Below, piece by piece: positions 17,152 to 20,102 of a stretch of 20,102 nt of DNA. The DNA lies in the NCBI GenBank assembly GCA_964438715.1, contig CAYTLQ010000257.1:1-20102 (forward strand). The letters are read 5' to 3'. The notes under the pieces are model-generated. The model searched no databases. It worked only from the letters and a program-made list of their open reading frames with translations, and was not told the origin of the DNA. This stretch comes from CAYTLQ01 sp964438715. Its GTDB lineage: Bacteria > Bacteroidota > Ignavibacteria > Ignavibacteriales > Ignavibacteriaceae. The first letter of the stretch is position 1, and each line of letters starts with the position of its first letter. The position numbers and the translations under genes are program-made.

Positions 17152-17804
17152 AACATTCACGATTTCTTTTTTTTGCTTGTGTTCTTAGTATGCTTAATCT
17201 TTCCACAACTTCAGCTCAACCATATTTAAATGGAGGTATGGGGTTATCGTTAAACAACATATCTGAGTTAAGAAATTATCTTAATAATTACTATGCTCCC
17301 TCTGATAATCAGATTGGCGTCTTTTCTACAGCAGTTGAGTTTTCAGGTGAAGCCGGATATACCTTCGATGACTATACAATAAGTATTGATGCAGGCTATG
17401 AAATGAATTCTTACAATTATACTCTAATCGGGAGTTTATATGAGTTGAAGTATTCAATCTTTAAACCTTCACTGCTTTACATGAAATTGTTTATGGGTAA
17501 AGGTTATTATTTTCGTATTGGTGGCGGTTTGGGTCCTCGTTTTACAACTGTCTCCGAAAAACAATTTCCATCGAATGTATTTAAGGATTTTACATCAACC
17601 GGCTGGGGAGTGCTCATTAAAGCAGACGCATCAACTTTGCTTTCAGACGGAGTTTTTGCTGTCATCGGAGGCGGAATTCGTTATGATGTACTTGGTAAAC
17701 CACAAAATAATGGTTTGGGAATTAAAAGCCCTCTCGCAAATAATGAACTAAACTTCAATGAACTTAGCTTTTTATTAAGTATAGGTGTTTCATATCATTT
17801 TTAG
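17148..17804 (+). CDS. Putative outer-membrane beta-barrel protein, function unknown
   Basis: I do not recognise a specific family. The 218-residue product has a signal peptide (KHSRFLFFACVLSMLNLSTTSA-QP). Alternating hydrophobic/aromatic strands and glycine-rich turns follow (GGMGLSLNN, GEAGYTFDDYTISIDAGYEM, GKGYYFRIGGGLGPRF, GVFAVIGGGIRYDV). It ends in SIGVSYHF, a C-terminal Phe of the type recognised by the Bam complex. These traits fit a small 8-stranded outer-membrane barrel of the OmpA/OmpW type. The ATG overlaps the preceding stop (ATGA), so it is probably coupled to the flippase-like gene. Confidence 0.7.
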   Translation: MKHSRFLFFACVLSMLNLSTTSAQPYLNGGMGLSLNNISELRNYLNNYYAPSDNQIGVFSTAVEFSGEAGYTFDDYTISIDAGYEMNSYNYTLIGSLYELKYSIFKPSLLYMKLFMGKGYYFRIGGGLGPRFTTVSEKQFPSNVFKDFTSTGWGVLIKADASTLLSDGVFAVIGGGIRYDVLGKPQNNGLGIKSPLANNELNFNELSFLLSIGVSYHF

Positions 17805-17813
17805 GAGCTATAA

Positions 17814-18662
17814 TTGTCAATATTAGAAGCGATAATATTAGGAATAATTCAGGGAATATCAGAGTTTTTGCCGATCAGTAGTACCGGTCATCTTACGCTT
17901 GCCGGCAGGTTTATGGGACTAATAAATCCTGAGAGTCCGGAGCGTTGGACTGCGTTTATTGCAGTTATTCAAATGGGAACATTAGCAGCAATTCTTATCT
18001 ATTTTTTCAGGGACATTATAGCAATTGTAAAAAATTTTATTTCAGATAATGTCATTCATCGTAAGGCTTTCCGTGTTCAGTCGGTAGAAAGCAGACTTGG
18101 CTGGCTTGTAATTATTGGTACAATTCCAATAGTACTGATAGGACTTGGCTTCAAGGATATAATTGAAGGTGCACTTACAAAAAATTTATTGGTGATAGCC
18201 TCAAGCCTTATACTGCTTGCGGTTATTTTGGCAATTGCTGAGAAAACTGCAAAATTGAAAAATTCGATTGAAGAGATTACAGTCGTACAATCCGTTATTA
18301 TTGGTTTGGCACAAGCATGTGCACTTATTCCGGGTGCATCACGGAGTGGTACAACTATCGCCGGAGGCTTGTTTTGCGGGTTAAATCGTGAAGCCGCGGC
18401 ACGATTTTCTTTTTTATTAAGCATACCTGCTGTTTTGGCAAGCGGTTTGTTGGAATTTTATCATCAACTGGAATATCTTACAGCTGATTCTTTCCTGACG
18501 CTTGGTGTTGCAACATTTGTTTCCGCTATTAGCGGATACCTTTCGATCGATTTTTTATTAAAATATCTCAAAAAAAATTCTACATTTATTTTTATATGGT
18601 ATAGGATAGCACTGGGAGTTATTATACTTCTCTTGATATTTTTTAATGTGATAAAACCATAA
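17814..18662 (+). CDS. uppP: Undecaprenyl-diphosphate phosphatase UppP (BacA)
   Basis: UppP dephosphorylates undecaprenyl diphosphate at the inner membrane, recycling the lipid carrier for peptidoglycan and other glycans; extra copies give bacitracin resistance. The 282-residue polytopic protein has both signature motifs: QGISEFLPISSTGHL (13-27, with the Gln/Glu-xxx-Glu pair Q13/E17 and H26) and PGASRSGTT (173-181, with R177 at the catalytic Arg). The start is TTG, 6 nt after a strong AGGAG that itself overlaps the upstream stop codon. It ends 11 nt before the cyclophilin gene. Confidence 0.96.
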   Translation: MSILEAIILGIIQGISEFLPISSTGHLTLAGRFMGLINPESPERWTAFIAVIQMGTLAAILIYFFRDIIAIVKNFISDNVIHRKAFRVQSVESRLGWLVIIGTIPIVLIGLGFKDIIEGALTKNLLVIASSLILLAVILAIAEKTAKLKNSIEEITVVQSVIIGLAQACALIPGASRSGTTIAGGLFCGLNREAAARFSFLLSIPAVLASGLLEFYHQLEYLTADSFLTLGVATFVSAISGYLSIDFLLKYLKKNSTFIFIWYRIALGVIILLLIFFNVIKP

Positions 18663-18673
18663 GGAGACAACAA

Positions 18674-19273
18674 ATGAAAGTTATAATTTCTTTCTGCCTG
18701 GCATTTCTTCTCGTGTTGCCGCTAACTGCTCAAAAAACAATAAAAAAAGATGATAAAAAGGATAAAAAGAAAATGGAGTCTAACGAAGTTACAATTGCTC
18801 ATATGAAAACTAGTATGGGTATGATTGATATCGAATTATTTGATCAGGGAGCCCCGAAAACAGTACAGAACTTTGTTGGTTTAGCCAAAAAAGGATATTA
18901 CAACGGAATTATTTTTCATAGAGTGATTGATAAATTTATGATTCAGGGTGGTGATCCGACCGGCACAGGAATGGGTGGAGAGAGTTATTGGGGAGGTTAT
19001 TTTGAAGATGAAATTAACCCGAAACTTAAACACGATAAACCGGGAATCCTCTCGATGGCGAATGCAGGACCTAATACAAATGGTAGTCAGTTTTTTATTA
19101 CCCTTGTTCCTACTCCATGGTTAGACGGTAAACACACTGTCTTTGGAAAGGTTATCGGCGGTATGGATGTTGTCAATGCTATTGGTAAGGTGAAAACAAA
19201 AAAACCTTCAGACAGACCGGTGAATGATGTAAAAATCGAATCCATTACAATCGAGAAGAAACCCAAAAAATAA
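18674..19273 (+). CDS. Exported cyclophilin-type peptidyl-prolyl cis-trans isomerase
   Basis: Cyclophilins speed proline isomerisation during protein folding. The 199-residue protein starts with a signal peptide (MKVIISFCLAFLLVLPLTA-Q), so it acts in the periplasm. A Lys/Asp-rich spacer (21-36) is followed by the cyclophilin domain. Active-site residues are visible: F81-H82-R83 in IIFHRVIDKFMIQGGD, Q91, and the SQFFITLVPTPWLDGKHTVFG segment. AAGGAG is 7 nt before the ATG and begins within the uppP stop codon, placing it in the same operon. Which of the two cyclophilin subclasses (PpiA or PpiB) it belongs to cannot be settled from sequence alone. A terminator follows. Confidence 0.93.
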   Translation: MKVIISFCLAFLLVLPLTAQKTIKKDDKKDKKKMESNEVTIAHMKTSMGMIDIELFDQGAPKTVQNFVGLAKKGYYNGIIFHRVIDKFMIQGGDPTGTGMGGESYWGGYFEDEINPKLKHDKPGILSMANAGPNTNGSQFFITLVPTPWLDGKHTVFGKVIGGMDVVNAIGKVKTKKPSDRPVNDVKIESITIEKKPKK

Positions 19274-19283
19274 AAGTGAGTAG

Positions 19284-19320
19284 AGGGGAAACCGATTTAT
19301 GATTTCCCCTTATTTTCTCT
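19284..19320 (+). terminator. Rho-independent terminator after the cyclophilin gene
   Basis: AGGGGAAA (19284-19291) pairs perfectly with TTTCCCCT (19303-19310) around an 11-nt loop, followed by the T-rich TATTTTCTCT. It begins 11 nt after the stop codon and ends the ftsK/lolA-to-cyclophilin transcript. Confidence 0.82.
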
Positions 19321-19349
19321 TTACCATCTGTTAACAACGCCTTTACCAT
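19319..19349 (+). repeat. Direct repeat CTTTACCAT, twice, upstream of holA
   Basis: CTTTACCAT occurs at 19319-19327 and again at 19341-19349, 22 bp apart from start to start, close to two helical turns. It lies between the terminator and the holA start, where a promoter for holA would be expected. It could be a tandem protein-binding site or coincidence. Confidence 0.4.
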
Positions 19350-19355
19350 AAAACG

Positions 19356-20102
19356 GTGAAAAAACAAACACTTTCAAGTGCTCCGGTATCTGAAATATTG
19401 AACCACCTCCGGAAAAAATCTTTGCGACCCGTTTATTTCCTCTTCGGTGACGATGAATATATGATATCGCAAACAGTTGAATATCTGATAAAGCAGTTAT
19501 CTGATTCAGGAATAAATGATTTTGATAGGATGATATTTTACGGAAGTAAATCTTCCGCTGAGGAAATACTAAGTTTCTGCACAGCTTTTCCGTTTACAAG
19601 TGAAAAGAAACTTGCCGTCGTTAAAGAGTTTGATTTGTTGAAAGAGCAGGATAAACAGGGTTTTACGAAATATTTTGAAAATCCTGCAGATTTTACCTAT
19701 TTGGTTTGTCAGGCGCTGGTAAAAGAACTGCCGCAGAAATCATTTGTAAAGGCTCTTGAAAACGGTGGATATTTATACCAGGCGAAACAACTTTCGGAGT
19801 CTGCTTTAGAGGACTGGTTAATTGCCATTGCAGAAAAAAATGGAAAACAACTCAGTAAAAGTAATGCACGCTTCTTAATTGAAATTACCGGTGATGACAG
19901 GGCATTACTTGTTTCGCAAATTGAAAAATTTGTGAATTATCTTGGTGAGAACAATGAAATAACTACCGAGATAATAGAAATGATGGCACCTCAGACTAAA
20001 GAGTATGATATCTTTAAGCTCATAAAGTCAATTGAGGAAAATAATGCTGAAAAAGCTATTGCGATTGCATTGCGGCTACTGGAACAAGGAGAGGTGTTAC
20101 AT
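19356..20102 (+). CDS. holA: DNA polymerase III subunit delta HolA (3' partial)
   Basis: HolA is the clamp-loader subunit that opens the beta clamp. The frame is open from a GTG at 19356 to the window end (249 codons); an in-frame TAA at 19332 closes it upstream. Family marks are RPVYFLFGDDEYMI near the N-terminus, the segment SEKKLAVVKEFDLL, a middle part with LEDWLIAIAEKNGKQLSKSNARFLIEITGDD, and LVSQIEKFVNYLG with YDIFKLIKSIE. Roughly the last 90 residues lie beyond the window, judging by the usual length of about 340. The upstream terminator means it is likely transcribed on its own. No good Shine-Dalgarno sequence is seen before the GTG. Confidence 0.9.
   Translation, partial: MKKQTLSSAPVSEILNHLRKKSLRPVYFLFGDDEYMISQTVEYLIKQLSDSGINDFDRMIFYGSKSSAEEILSFCTAFPFTSEKKLAVVKEFDLLKEQDKQGFTKYFENPADFTYLVCQALVKELPQKSFVKALENGGYLYQAKQLSESALEDWLIAIAEKNGKQLSKSNARFLIEITGDDRALLVSQIEKFVNYLGENNEITTEIIEMMAPQTKEYDIFKLIKSIEENNAEKAIAIALRLLEQGEVLH

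Overview
The window is a compact bacterial chromosome segment in which every gene lies on the + strand. It is AT-rich, and TTG or GTG starts are common (gcvT, the flippase-like gene, uppP, holA). Protein families and gene order (a nusA-infB-rbfA-truB-ribF-rpsO-pnp block, a Bacteroidota-type RNase E/G, comB, an ftsK-lolA pair, outer-membrane proteins) suggest a Gram-negative member of the Bacteroidota/Chlorobiota group, possibly Ignavibacteria. That placement is inferred from protein flavour; there is no rRNA marker here.

Region 1 (1-8520) is a translation and RNA-metabolism operon: nusA (5' end cut off by the window), infB, rbfA, truB, ribF, rpsO and pnp. A clear rho-independent terminator after pnp closes it. 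A 14-bp palindrome precedes ribF, and a hairpin that could be an S15 autoregulatory site precedes rpsO.

Region 2 (8521-11060) holds a leader of about 240 nt with small hairpins, an RNase E/G gene (rng), and a short transaldolase whose active-site residues favour transaldolase over fructose-6-phosphate aldolase.

Region 3 (11061-15497) holds gcvT (glycine cleavage), a comB-family gene and ftsK. The comB frame is intact at protein level on both sides of a single in-frame TGA, which sits where the family normally has glycine. This is the most unusual point in the window. Other genes here end in TGA, so it is not a genome-wide recoding. A short hairpin with some SECIS-like features follows the TGA, but a nonsense mutation or sequence error is the simpler reading.

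Region 4 (15513-19310) is an envelope cluster with tight or overlapping junctions: lolA, a UPF0104/flippase-like membrane protein, a small outer-membrane beta-barrel protein of unknown role, uppP and an exported cyclophilin-type prolyl isomerase. A second strong terminator ends it. The window closes inside holA (DNA polymerase III delta), whose GTG start is at 19356.

Most of the window is conserved housekeeping sequence. I see no CRISPR array, insertion sequence, prophage, tRNA or rRNA, and no convincing undescribed multi-gene system. The candidates worth checking are the interrupted comB and the leader structures.
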